Below are positions 10,957-22,840 of a DNA stretch of 64,000 nt, one piece after another. Position 1 is the first letter of the stretch; each line of letters starts with the position of its first letter. Below the pieces are notes generated by a model. The model did not search any database, was not told where the DNA came from, and saw nothing but the letters and a program-made list of their open reading frames with translations. A program made the position numbers and the translations under genes. The stretch is from the NCBI RefSeq assembly GCF_051020985.1, contig NC_135012.1, positions 10,356,451 to 10,420,450 of the forward strand. Reading direction: 5' to 3'. This DNA comes from Nomia melanderi (taxonomy: Eukaryota > Arthropoda > Insecta > Hymenoptera > Halictidae).

Positions 10957-11172
10957 AACACTAAAACTACTGAACGAGCCAAAATAAGCCATTCTTGATT
11001 TCTTCTTTTTGCAATTATTAGAAAGATAACAGATGTTTCTCTAAGAAATTTAAAGAAATTGATTACGCGAATTTGATTATCAATCAATTACAGTCTCGGT
11101 AGATACACTCTTGAAGTTTCTATAGAGAAATTTCGAAAAGTCGATTTAACTGCTCGGTAGTTTCAGCGTTAA
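10957..11172. mobile_element. TTAA-flanked MITE, CACTAAAACTACC subfamily 1 (first of an adjacent pair)
   Basis: The left terminus AACACTAAAACTACTGAACG is the inverse of the right terminus CTCGGTAGTTTCAGCGTTAA. The interior shares TGATTTCTTC..TTTGCAATTATTA and the AGTTTCTATAGA block with copies at 38265, 40328 and 61747. It is non-coding, and a second copy starts 6 bp later. Confidence 0.75.
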
Positions 11173-11177
11173 TGATT

Positions 11178-11392
11178 TTAACGATAGAACTACCAGGAGG
11201 GTCAAAATCAGCCATTCTTGAATTCGCCTTTTACAGTTACTGAAAAGATAACGGATGCTTCTTTGATTAGAGACATTAGCTTGGTAATGCGTAAACTGAA
11301 TTATGAATCAATTGAAATCTCAATGCTCTGTTGGAGTTTCTGCAGAAAAATCTGAAAATATTCATTCGATTCTTTGGTGGTTCTAGTGTTAA
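11178..11392. mobile_element. TTAA-flanked MITE, subfamily 1 (second of an adjacent pair)
   Basis: It starts TTAACGATAGAACTACC and ends GGTGGTTCTAGTGTTAA, with TTAA on both sides. The interior parallels the neighbouring copy (CAGCCATTCTTGAATTC, then AGATAACGGATGCTTCT). The two copies have diverged clearly, so the pair may be independent insertions or an old duplication. Confidence 0.75.
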
Positions 11393-12548
11393 TGAAACGG
11401 GAACTGGAAAGTAGAAACTGAGCGAGGAGACTTTCACTAGCTTCTTGCGTTTCATGGGTTCTAACGAAATTCAATTTATTTTTTTATCGGGAAAACTGAT
11501 TTTTTAATTTAGAATAATTGTCTTTTCTTATTAACTAGTTTGGCAATCGACGTGTAACGTTATATTTTAGCGTTTTTTAGGAAGAATATTTCAGAAAAAT
11601 ACAGCGTGGATATCGTAAACTGCTGCCTGGTACTTGTTAAAGGAAAATAATTAATTTCCATCGGGCATGTTGACGATCGGTGTCTGGAACTTATGTGGAC
11701 AGCACTGTTCTATATCGTGTTCCGGTATAAATGGACTGCGGATTGCATACATTTGTAACATGCACGATAATGGTTTCATTTGAATAAAGTAAGAGGATCC
11801 CTGTGTGATTTTCGGTTTCTGTGAATTGACCGTCAAATATTTGAATCTGCGTAAATATCCGCAGTCTAATTATAACAATATTTTGTAACTTCTAGAATTC
11901 GGAGAGCGATTCTCCTGAATTGACCAATATCATCGCTGAAGTTACAGTGATCAATCGATAGTACACTTTATATTTGCGTATATTTTTTCCAATTAACACA
12001 CTACGAATATTTTAGAACATATGTGTGTGGTATATCGTTCAGAAAAAATAAATATAAGGAACAGCATTCGTATAATTTTGTCTTTTTTTTTAAGTTACGT
12101 ATGCTAATGGTGTTCCCTGTAGATATTCTCGAAAGAATATACAACGTACACGTGAACTGAAATACTCATGTTTGTAATTTGGAAAAGTAGAAAGTATCAG
12201 GTGTGCTATTTTGTTGTTGATTACTACGAAAAAGGTGGAAGAATTACCATCGAACAAAAATAATCACTTTTCTGATACACCTTTTCGGATGATCGCAAAA
12301 TTAACTTTTGCTCTTTCCTCCCTGAGAATACCTTGAGAATAAATTTTTAATATGTCAGACTAGATTGCATTGCGGATGCTTTTACAAATTCAGATTTTTG
12401 GATACTACTTTGTAGAAATGGAAAATCGGCACAATTGTTTTTTACGAGAATCTCTTAGAGCTTCGGAGTAAAATCGAATCACTGCGATGGTTTACTCTTT
12501 TACGTTCGATACATTACGACGTGCTATGAATGCATTAAATCTGCGTGA
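11393..12548. other. AT-rich non-coding stretch
   Basis: No gene, splice pattern or repeat family is recognisable here beyond an AATAAA at 11783-11788 and homopolymer runs. The short reverse frame 11651-11836 has no supporting feature. Confidence 0.5.
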
Positions 12549-13057
12549 TTAACCCCTTGCCTCTTTCGGCGATCGCGCTGGTCGAAGCTACCGTCGACTA
12601 GTTTCATTTTTCATTCGATTGTTGTCGGTTGTTGCCTACGATCAAAGGAAATTGTCAACGGTCGCGATTGATTTGCTAATGATAATCACCAATCATTGAT
12701 TCCTCATTCATAATGTTCACTAATCTTCAGTTGTTAGTTTTTTATAAAAATATAATACAAATTTTGTTCTTACACGTATTTTTTGCAAATACTTCGCGTT
12801 AGAGTTAGTTTCACCAATTATTATTTTAACTTTGAAGTTTAATGGAGAAACAATAAAAATCTAGTTCGGTAGGTAATTGTTAAATTAATTGATAATTAAA
12901 AGACTAATTTAATCATTAATTGTGAATCACAAATAATTCAATGTTTCAATATTTAATATCAGAAGAATAGAATCACGTTTCGACTTGACAAGAATGAACA
13001 ATTTAAAGATTTATCGCATTCGGTTCACAACTTTCACTCGCTAAGGCAAGGGGTTAA
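12549..13057. mobile_element. TTAA-flanked element with CCCCTTGCC inverted ends, about 510 bp
   Basis: It starts TTAACCCCTTGCCTC and ends CTAAGGCAAGGGGTTAA, a clear terminal inverted repeat with TTAA at both ends. Read on the reverse strand, the right end gives GCGATAAATC..ATTCTTGTCAAG, which parallels the start of the 2996-3226 element. It is longer than the others, with extra AT-rich interior and no ORF. Confidence 0.65.
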
Positions 13058-15460
13058 ATATCTGAAAATTTTTAATAATCAGAATACACGGAATTGTTAA
13101 GTTTCTTTTAAAACAAAGAGAGATTACCTAGAATTAGTGGGCTTGAAGTCTCTGTCAAAGGAATTTTATTATTAATGTAAACAGCAATGATACGATTGGA
13201 TAAATTGAACAGTTACGATATATAATTATCATAGAAAAGTGTACATAAAAGTAGATATATAATTAAGGAAATTATTTAATGAATCGAGAACACACGGTTT
13301 TCAGGTTTGGATTCTGTTACATAAATTGTATTATTGTTGTATTCGTATACGTTAGGTTTAATATGTTCTTTTTCTCTTTTTATTGAAAAAGGTGTAGGTT
13401 TTATGTAAGAAGAAAAGAATCTAAATTAATTTCAAAGAGATTTACGATCATTACAATTGTAAATGTAAATAGACTTTTAAAGTTGCTTGGTTGTACGAGA
13501 TCTACCTATCCTTTTCTCGTTCAGTGTGAAGTATAACTTTTAATTAATATTAAGAAAATTCAATTCACACAGTGTTCTAATTGCAATTAACAAAAGTTTC
13601 ATTCTCTGAACGAGATAAACCGATCGGTTTATGTTTCATATATTTTTCTTTTATTACGCACCTACTTACTTTGTGCAAGGGTTTGAATATAACATGGGTT
13701 CGTTTACGAGAAATAAAATTGTTCGAAGGTCGTTTAATTAATTTGGTTCCCAGAAGATTAACGAATTTCTTTTCTCACTTCATTCTTTGTCTCAATTCTC
13801 ATATTAGAATTCTAGGAGCAGGGAAACGAGGGAATTTAGAAATAAAAGTTACGACATAAATGAATAAAGGTAATTCAACAATTTTAACAATTATTATATT
13901 ACAAATATGTGAACAAATTTGTAAATCATTGTAGGTAAGTGAGAATATAATAAATAACTTAAAGTAAACAGTCGATTTTTTAATGCGACATGATTTTAAG
14001 AATTTCAACTTTTTTTTTTCTATATACCAATGAACAGAACTCCTTTAGGTCACTTTGCAACAATCGCTTTCCATTCAGTTAACTGTCAGATGGCGGAATC
14101 TCTTAAAAGGTAAATAATAACGTTCTATTTCTTTCGTTTGTGACTGGATTTTTTAACTGTATATTAGGAAATGAATTTTATTATTACGTTTTGATTAAAA
14201 TTTAATTTCTAATAGCTTTGTAAAATAAGCCAATAACATTAATCATAATGCATAACAAACTAATAAATCTTTCATGTAAAAACAATAAAATACGAGAAGT
14301 TATGAAACGAATATATTACTTATTATTTATTTAGTAGTTGCTGATTTCAGCCGAACACGATACGTTATATCATAGTACCAAAGGTGATTTAAGACTGTCG
14401 AGGTGAAATTATTAAAAATTAATTCAACTCCGTCGTCCGATAGTTAAAAGATGAACGTTTGTCCATGAACTTTCTTAACGGCTAACTTATTTAACATTCA
14501 TTTTTTCGAGCGCGGTTCGTCTTCGTGTTTGCTCGAGAGGCTACGTCTTTGTACAGGATGTTTACGTTGGTGGCCAGTGTTTCTCTCGTAAATGGTAAAT
14601 TTAAAGAAAAAATTAGACAAGTTCCAATGTTTTTTTATAACCAACCTAATAAGGTATGCAAAGTTTTTTACGTTTGTAATATTTCTTGAGAGACGAAGGT
14701 GATTTCAATGTTTTAAATGATGTAATATTGTACATTCTTTTTATGCGAAGGTAATTTTTACTTTACAGAATGTAATAATCTACAAGGTCGTTAAAGGTCA
14801 AGAATAAAAGAAACAGTGAGATCAGGTACTTATTTGATAGAAAGAAAAGTCGAAGTTTTTAATGAGAAAAGTGTAATTATTTTATACTTCTATATAACAT
14901 TTCAGTATTCTAGAATATATCAAGTTTATTAATCATAATTATAGAAAAATGATAAGATTACAATCCTTAACCTTTATTTTTTTAAATTTATCGTTTCCAG
15001 ATGTCTTAAAGATTTCTTTATTGAAACAACTTCTCTTCTTCTTAATGAGAATTTTATTGTAAAAAGTAATTATCCGACAAAGGTACGAAGGGAATATTGA
15101 AGATAAATAATTTGAAGTGGAAAAATCTTACGATTCGTATAACATAACAATACAGCTTGTCGAACTAAAGGACAAACAAGACAATACAACGTACAAAAGG
15201 ACTTTAACAAAGCTGCTAAAGTCATGAAACACTGATGTCTATTAATTTTATTTTATTTCATAAATGGAATATTGGAAATGTATAATTAAATTAAATTAGA
15301 TAAAAATATTGATTTAAAAATAGATGTACATACTTTTTGAGCTGTTTAATTATATTCACAGATCGTTCACGCTCAAATTCTATACACAGTTTTTCTATCC
15401 GTTTGAAAAATGACAGGTCGCGCCTTCGTTTCGCTGAGAATATTACAAGCATAAAGAATC
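13058..15460. other. AT-rich non-coding stretch
   Basis: Nothing supportable is seen. ORFs at 13581-13859 (+) and 13799-14008 (-) overlap each other and have no recognisable domains. A GTACAGGATGTTTACG segment near 14555 resembles degenerate transposon ends. Confidence 0.5.
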
Positions 15461-15869
15461 AGCACACGCCATTGTATCGATTATGAAAGACATTAAAAAC
15501 TCCCCCATTTCTCCCGCGCACTTACCATTTACGAGGAAACAAGTGGCCAGTAACCGCGCGTACACCCTGCATAGCCGGCATCGACTCCGACCGAACCGTT
15601 GTAAACAACCGTGCACTTCATCGAGAGCATTTCATTCGCGTCTCGCGGCCAGGTCTCTCCTCCATTGTCCTTAGGTTTAATTAATTAAGTCGCTTAGCTG
15701 GTAATTTAGCTCGCGGTAATTGTAGTGCGGTAGATGTGCCGGTATCGCGAACAAATTTCACACGTTAACGATCAAAACGACGACGGCGGTGGTGTACATT
15801 GCGAGCGAGCGTGGAAAGGAAACGGAGGGCGGATCGCTTTGAATCGTCGAGAGAGAACGGATCTCTGCG
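15461..15869. other. CpG-rich block
   Basis: GC content rises around 15500-15850. The forward frames at 15483-15674 and 15734-15994 give Arg/His/Ser-rich peptides that I take as compositional. No promoter or gene is identified. Confidence 0.35.
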
Positions 15870-16971
15870 TTAACACGTTGACCGCTACGAGAATCTTAAC
15901 TGTTTTCTATATCACTTATTCTTTCGTGACAGAAATAAATAGGGTAAGTCGGGGAGAGGTGGTTCAATTTTTTCGAGAGAACTGTTGTATCTGAAAAAAT
16001 ATATTTCTGAAAATAAATACATATAAGAAGAATAGTTGATTCTTCGTAGTCGAATGTCTTTGAATTTTCAAAATCGAAAACTGCAAATGAATTTCATTAT
16101 TCGTATAAAAGATTGATACGTTTTCTTTTCTATTTAAGATTCCGATATGTAATTCAATTTTTTATCAAAAGGGTTTTTAAAAGTTTGACAAGTTTTCGTT
16201 CATTAAACAGGTTTCTGTGCAAGATTCAGTGAAGATAATCGAAGGTATAAATATTTTAATTTTGATGAGATCGTGCCATCTCGCCTGGAATTACTCTATT
16301 GGGATTATTAAGGATTTGCTATCACAGTTCTTACACTATTCTCTCCTAGGAGATAAGGGCTGAGGAATTTGATTGATCTTCATTTTTCTCACCCTATTTT
16401 TTGTCAGTCTTAGTACCTAATTCTTGGTATTTTCTAATTTATTATTCGTTAATACGGTCACACGTAAACACTTGTTCCTGCGCCCTTACTGTATTCCATT
16501 ACCCTTGCCCTATGGCTTCTTTCACAGCTGTGCTCGATGAAGCTGCTTGATCCTTAATAATTTACTGCAAAATGAAACGAATTCGATACACATTCTTCCT
16601 CTACGATTATTCTAGAGGTTAACGGTTGATAGAACAGTAACATTTAATTAACGTTCGAAAGAAGTAAATATATATTCATCGATAAAATATTCATCACGCG
16701 TGTGACGCGATATCATAGGGTATAGGGTTAACGTTATCCACATCGATGTAACCGTTCTCAGTTTACTGAAACCTATTTAATAATATTAACAGTGTACACG
16801 TAATTAAGTATAGCCGACGCTTGCAACAAGCGTCGACAAAATAGATAATGAACGAATAAACGAAGATGAAAAGGAAGCTTTTAGCGGAACGTTGATTCGT
16901 GCTGTTTTAGAATTGTTTTCGAGTGATTCGTGAGTTCAGGTCATTGGTGACCACTACGGTGAACGTGTTAA
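15870..16971. mobile_element. Possible 1.1 kb TTAA-flanked element (CACGTTGACC ends)
   Basis: The left end TTAACACGTTGACCGCTACG and the inverse of the right end, TTAACACGTTCACCGTAGTG, agree over most of 18 bases and both carry TTAA. The interior is AT-rich and non-coding. The two ends could instead belong to two separate decayed short elements. Confidence 0.35.
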
Positions 16972-17838
16972 AGAAAGCAGTAAAATCCTTGTAAAATAAA
17001 AACTTCGTTGTAACATATTTGCGTGTACGTCCGTGACAACGTCTCTGTCTTTTCCATTTTCGTTCGAACGTGTTGCATCTCTCTTCGTTTATCGTCTCGT
17101 TTCTAGTTTCCTCTGTGTGTTTCGTTTTATTTTATTTTTTCCTTGGGCGGCGATGTTAAAACACGCGAGCACGTGATCGATTTAACGAGGTAGCGTTGTA
17201 GAATAAGAGATCAGCTGGTGGCAGAACTTGTTAAACGATATTTACTGCACATAATATTTATTCGTTACTATCAATGTTCTTCTATCGATGTATGTGCGTG
17301 CGAACCGTGTACGGCGGGGCGGGCAATCGGGCTTCGGGTCGGGTCGAGTCGGGTCGAGTCGAGCGTTATGCTGCGTGCCCACACGAGAGCGATTATCGGG
17401 AGCAGAAATCGTCGAACGCTAGGCATGTGACAGACAAACACAAAAATGTCGGAAGATTGGATCCGCTCGGATATAAATTTTCGAATTTCGTAATCTTGAA
17501 TTTATTCAGAATCATCAGGTACGTTTAAATGTTCGGACAAATACGAACAATTTTTGTTTAAGTTAAAGAAATTTGAAAATAGGAAAAGTGGTGATTTCAC
17601 GAAAAGAAAATCAAAATGTATTTATACTCTGCATTAAAGAGAAGCTATTTAAAACAATTCAGTAAATTAAAAAGATAATCCATCCCTGTAAACGAAAATG
17701 TAATATTTTGCATAAGTTTTAAAATATGGTTTCGCGTTGCAAAAGTATCGATGGATATTTGTTCTACAGAAACAAAAAATTATTTTCCTGTCGAATGCAT
17801 GGTGTTCGACGATTTCGACGAACTGTGCGTCACCCGTG
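16972..17838. other. Mixed non-coding region with a CG-rich patch
   Basis: A GC-rich patch at about 17210-17470 contains a GGGTCGAGTCGGGTCGAGTC short tandem repeat near 17340. ORFs at 17218-17430 and 17274-17528 overlap in different frames. The second ends at a GTACGT donor-like site (17520), but its peptide is not recognisable. Confidence 0.35.
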
Positions 17839-18035
17839 TTTACCACTAGAACTACTGTAACAGTGAAAATGACTGGTTCCAATTTTTTTGTTTTGAATAT
17901 TCGAAATGATCTTGCAAATAAATAGTTTCATTTCAATATTATAACTGTCTGAAGAAACTGAAAATAATGTATTGTTATAATTTTTATAGGGATTACATAT
18001 TAATCGTATTAAATGTTCGACAGTTCTAGTGTTAA
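17839..18035. mobile_element. TTAA-type MITE, subfamily 2
   Basis: It starts TTACCACTAGAACTACTG and ends GACAGTTCTAGTGTTAA. Its interior AATTTTTATAGGGATTAC and ATTAATCGTATTAAATG match, in inverse orientation, the ATAATCCCTATAAAAATT region of the copy at 19632. It is non-coding. Confidence 0.7.
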
Positions 18036-18386
18036 TTGAGAGCGGGCTTGCGAGAGTTATAGCCTCGAGGGTGGCGGCACTGCCGACGGATATTGGAGAA
18101 CCGGTTTCAGCCGTGTGCCTACTAACGGCAGTTTCCACTTTTGGTACAGGTCGGTGGGAGGAACGAACTCGAGTGGAAATGTAGCTTTGACCTGTTCACA
18201 GGGTGACCTTTTGCACAAGAATATTGTAATTGTAATAAATACGAGCAACAGGGAATAACGACGATCAGAAATGATTTCTTTTAGAATTACAGAAATTGCA
18301 GTTCAATTATTCCAAAGAAAATAAGAAAAAGTAATTATAATTGAATTCGAAATCCCTTGAGTAAGGGGAGAATGTTTACGAATCAT
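18036..18386. other. Non-coding spacer
   Basis: A short GC-richer segment spans 18050-18210. The reverse frames 17830-18138 and 18057-18248 partly read through the MITE and are not considered genes. Confidence 0.4.
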
Positions 18387-18624
18387 TTAACCCTTTACAC
18401 TATGAGATCACCTGTGACGTGAACTTAAAATATTATTCTTTAGAATAAATGATAATAAACTAAATATTTGTATTTTTGTATTATGAACAGGCGTTTCGTT
18501 GATAATAGTCGAAATTTTAAATAAATGCAAACAATTTCTTTATATTCGTCATGAAATGGTAAGCGGAAAGATTGAATCAGACTTGAGAATAATCTAAAAA
18601 AACGATTATAGTGTAAAGGATTAA
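18387..18624. mobile_element. TTAA-flanked MITE with CCCTTTACACTAT ends
   Basis: The left end TTAACCCTTTACACTATGAG and the right end TTATAGTGTAAAGGATTAA are inverted repeats of about 15 bp with TTAA on each side. A single end of the same kind, with TATGAGATACG, occurs at 6726. It is about 238 bp and non-coding. Confidence 0.7.
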
Positions 18625-19631
18625 TATAGATATATATGAAACATTGGATATTAGTATTCGGTGAGACAAATTTCAGATTTTATCTAATAAAATAAAATAA
18701 ACTTTGATACTATTTTTACTCTAAATATATTCACTTCGTTAATACAGAAAATAAAATTCTCTTTAACCCTTTATAAATTGCACCAAGAAAATGTTACTTT
18801 GGGCGAAAGTTGTAACGCAATTCGATACAAAGATTTCTAGGTAGGACGAACAAGAAAACTGAAAGTTAGTAAAAGATACGAAGGAAGAAGAATAACGAGC
18901 GTACTCGTCATCCTCAGTTGCCGCGTTAAGAATATTCTTTTCGACGTGACTCGAATGCCCGGTTCTCAAATGGCGATAGTGTAACGCTTCTTCGCATTGT
19001 AAAGGTTGGCGAATGAAATTCTAAGGGTTGCGAAAGAACGAGTATCGGCCGTTGTTTTTAAATGTCTTTGAATTGGAATATTTTACCGATAACCCGTCTG
19101 TGTAAAATATTTTCCTAAGCCACGTACGTCGTAAGAGTTTCGTTTTTGGTTGTACATAATACTGCATCATGTTATTATCATTAATATTATACTATTGCTG
19201 CTCTTACCGATAGATTACAAATAAACGTAAATGTCTTGCAGAGCTGGCTAACCTTTATTATCCTGTTCTTTCTCTTTCCATCGCCCCCCTTTCTTTTATT
19301 TATGTGTATTTCATTTATTGTGCGGGAAATGACTTTGTTATTCAATAAGTATTCAATAAAGCTATTATTTATTAAATACCTAATATACTGGTTACACTCA
19401 GCTTTGGTTTGGTTTATTAACACTTAGGCAACCGCTTAAAAAAATATAACTATAACCTTATTCGTTACCTGCAATTAAATTCACTCGACAGATTTAATTA
19501 AATATTGTGTCTCCAAAAACAAGAAAGGTATTTATTAACATATCCCCAGTTCAAGAGTTACTAAGTAACAAAAGAAAAGGTAATCAAAGTAAATGGCAAC
19601 ACGTAAACAGTAAAAATAAAAAATAAACGAA
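18625..19631. other. AT-rich non-coding stretch
   Basis: No supportable gene. Another TTAACCCTTTATAAATTGC terminus sits at about 18763. The reverse frames at 18763-18969 and 19187-19423 lack recognisable motifs. Confidence 0.45.
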
Positions 19632-19852
19632 TTAACACTAGAACTACCCAGTGTTTAATACGATTGATAATCCCTATAAAAATTATAACAAATTATTTTC
19701 AGTTTCCTCGGATATTCACTATAGTACTCAAGTGAAGCTATTTATTTTCAAGATCATTTCGAATATTCAATGCTGTTAAGACGTCAATTATTGCGAAACA
19801 AGAGAATCGAAACCATTCGTTTCGACTGTTACGTATTTTATTCCAGCGTCAA
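19632..19852. mobile_element. TTAA-type MITE, subfamily 2
   Basis: It starts TTAACACTAGAACTACCCAG and ends in a decayed inverse (TTCCAGCGTCAA). The interior TTTAATACGATTGATAATCC, TATAGTACTCAAGTGAAGC and CAATTATTGCGAAACAAG is shared with 47866-48082 and, in part, 35942-36121. Confidence 0.7.
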
Positions 19853-20599
19853 ACGTTCCCCGGCATTACGAGACGAAATCCCGTCATTTTCATTCGACGC
19901 TGAAAATACGTTCTATCCGCCAGTCAATCGCACAACGGGTTTAAAACAGGAACTATCACGGTAAAGATTATCACTGCAGGCGTTCCGCGTTGTTCGAGTC
20001 ACGGGGATGCCTCCGTCAACGGAGGTCCCAGACGGACAGTCTCGGGGTGAAACACGGAAAATGCAAGATTTAAAAGAGATTTCCGTGAAATTGGAATTGA
20101 TTGTTCAAGCGGGACAGCCGGGGGTGAGCTTCGGGGCTGGTACAAGACGGAGGTTGAATTCTGTCGAAGACTCCGCGATCCGGCGGGGCGAGGGGAGGAG
20201 GACACAGGGGGAGAGGGCGTAGAAAACGCCGAAATAGACAAATAGATAGCGGTGTACCTTGGAGAGAATCAAACAGGTGGCGCGTGGAGCCGGAAGAAAA
20301 CGAGCTACGCCCGGCGCGGAGGGGAACGAGCGAAAACGGAAGAGGGAAACGATTTGCGAAAATGTCCGAGGAGACACGTCGCTCGTGCAAATGCAACGAT
20401 TTATTTTCATTACGACATAATTAGGAGCCGGAGCCGCGATCCGATGTCCCTGCCGTGTTCCCGTCTCCTTGAACACCGACACCCTCGCACGTAGACGGTC
20501 TTCGGTGAATTTGGTCTCACGAGTTTCACGGAGACGCCGCTGGACGAACTGATGGAACGTAAAGACTTTCTTGGACGTAAAGGAATCGTGTGCAACGGA
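19853..20599. other. CpG-rich block
   Basis: GC is high from about 19980 to 20590. Open frames of 60-125 codons exist on both strands over the same bases (20007-20222 +, 20070-20396 -, 20105-20482 -, 20252-20494 +), so none is individually supported. It may be a regulatory island. Confidence 0.35.
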
Positions 20600-20748
20600 T
20601 TAACCCCTTGACGTACAGGACATTGATCGAAGAATTAGGACAAGGAAAGGCATCGATCATATTTAAAAAATTATGAAACGTGTCTAAGTAGAGTGAGTTC
20701 GATGCATTGCTATTTTTTTCTCGTGCTGAGTTTCACGTTAAAGGGTTA
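20600..20748. mobile_element. Short TTAA-type MITE remnant (CCCCTTGACGT ends)
   Basis: The left end TTAACCCCTTGACGTACAGG and the inverse of the right end, GTAACCCTTTAACGTGAAAC, match over most of 16 bases. It is about 150 bp, with no coding capacity. The right TTAA is mutated. Confidence 0.45.
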
Positions 20749-21456
20749 CCACCCCTTGCCATGGTGGAAATGCAAATTTTCTTTATCGTGGATTATCTTA
20801 CGTAAAATTGCAGAATAAAGTTTCTTAAAATTTTGACGTTGAACATGATTGATTTGAAAATTTAAAAGGGAATTTTGTGTGTTTTAAAAATGCTGTTTAA
20901 CTCGTAATTATCGATGTTGACCATGGGGGTAAGGTAATTTCAGAGTTAATGGATAAGTTTTGATTAGAATAAGTATTGTTGACTTGTTTGTTTTACTATC
21001 GTTTATAAAAAAGATGTGTTGATTATATTTAAATTGGATTATTTACATTTGGACGTATGAATTACGTTAATTATACATTATGAAAAATGATGTGCGATAT
21101 CTTTTGAAATAATTGTCTGGAATGCTAGCAGAATTGACATTCCAAGTTAAATCCAAATGTCCATTACCTAAACCTAACAATTTCATTATTCATCATTTGT
21201 AATGTACATATAATTTCATATATTCCATTATTTCTATGTGCATTTCACGTTGTTAAAGGAACTTGCAGTGTAGAGTATAAAAAAATTGATTTTTTCCATA
21301 CCTTTTCAATTTCTGTTTTATTGCGAATGTACTAACAAAACAATTCTATATTATTTGCAAAATTATGAATATTCTAGAGGTTTATAGGATTTAACGTTAT
21401 TGTACGTTAGCACTCTTGCTATAATAAAATTGTTTTCTTATCACCTCCACGTTAAT
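20749..21456. other. AT-rich non-coding stretch
   Basis: No gene or repeat family is recognised. It leads into the fold-back structure at 21457. Confidence 0.45.
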
Positions 21457-21563
21457 GCAAATAAATTCCATAGAAATTTCGTAAAATAAAATTCAAAATT
21501 TTTAGAATACAAATATAAATATTCTCAGTTTTATTTTACAAAATTTCTATGGAATTTATTTGC
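21457..21563. repeat. 107 bp fold-back hairpin with 36 bp near-perfect arms
   Basis: The left arm begins GCAAATAAATTCCATAGAAA at 21457. The right arm (about 21528-21563) ends with its exact inverse, TTTCTATGGAATTTATTTGC. The arms pair over about 36 bp with about two mismatches, and the central loop has a small inner AGAATA/TATTCT stem. It could be a miRNA or endo-siRNA precursor, a fold-back transposon or a recent inverted duplication. The arms match no miRNA I know. Confidence 0.85.
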
Positions 21564-21844
21564 TTCCATCGACGCAAAACAATCGAGTGTGTTTTGAACA
21601 TGCTTTTGAATTTGGTAACGAACTATGTAACAGAGAAGTACGCTTGTACGCAGGAAAAGTTATAAAATCAATCTTCCAGCGTAATCGTTATACAATGAAA
21701 ACCGATACTGGTTTTGCACATGGAAAACCACCGTTAAAAGGTAAGTTACTGGAAATCATTAGACCGATTCACTATCATTTGATATTTGGTAAATCGTTAG
21801 ACCTGTGGTTCGATGCATCCGTGTCGATCGAGTTAAATGCGTAA
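21506..21844 (+). other. Open frame of 112 codons, coding status uncertain
   Basis: The frame is open from a TAG at 21503 to the TAA at 21842-21844, starting inside the hairpin. It reads for example FEHAFEFGNELCNREV and later KPPLKGKLLEIIRPIHYH. It looks protein-like, but I recognise no domain and there is no clear ATG near its start (an internal ATG is at 21704). A GTAAGT donor-like site occurs at 21740-21745, inside the frame, and AATAAA lies at 21932-21937. By chance, a few frames this long are expected in a window of this size and composition. Confidence 0.2.
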
Positions 21845-22840
21845 ACCCATCAACATGGATTTTTCTCTGAATCATTTATATCGTCGAAAAATGTGGTTGA
21901 TATGACAATCTATTTCATAATGTAAACATTTAATAAAGAATTTATTTCAGTAGTGAAATAATGCAAGAGATGGAAGTACGTATTGGGTCGTAACAGAAAT
22001 ACGTTTAAATATGTTCAACATTTTTTTGAAATTATCAGTTTCATCTTCTAGCTTCTTGTTTATCACAAACATTACACATTCTTAATAAGTCATAATTAAA
22101 TTCTTAGAATTAAAACGTCTTCATACGTGTAACTGTACGTATTAATACTAATACTATAATACTAATACTAACATACTAATGCAACTAATACATATTAACT
22201 ATTAACTTTTACTGAGAAGAAAGGACACTTAGCAATCTAGTTTCGTTTAACAGGAAATATTTTTATACTATACGTATAACACAGTAAAATTGTGTGTAGA
22301 ATTTTTAAGGCGTTTCTACTGAAAAGTAATTCTTTAACCCTGTGTCAAGGACACTTAAAAATTACTTATTTTATGGATTCGTAATTTTAGATATACAAGT
22401 AGAAAATCAATCACTATAATAAGAACAAAAAATTATTTACAAGTTCAAAAATACTGATTCTTCGGTACACGTTCATTACAGCTTTTCCAAAAGTGATCTA
22501 ATCACAAAGGTTTAAAAAATTGATTTACATTTTCTAACTCTCTATTCGTACACAATCGATTATTTCCGTAATTATCACGAAAAACTGTTTCAAATAGTAG
22601 TTATTCGAAACGATACGAGACATTTGGCTGTTTCGATTTTAAATCCTCATTCAAACAGATCGCGAGTTCAATGGAATTTTAAAAACAAAACCACGTATTT
22701 TCATTAATACCGGTTTATGTTTTCCAAAATACACAGTACATAAATAACACACAATGTACCACCGGAACAAAATGATTCGACGCTCGTAGCTTAGCGTCAC
22801 ACTTTCTTCCGCGTTACGAACAGTACACTTTTTCATAGAT
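21845..22840. other. AT-rich non-coding stretch with an ACTAAT microsatellite
   Basis: An imperfect (ACTAAT)n array spans about 22140-22208. A TTAACCCTGTGTCAAGG terminus of TTAA-element type lies at 22334. No gene is seen. The reverse frame 22651-22836 is unsupported. Confidence 0.45.
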
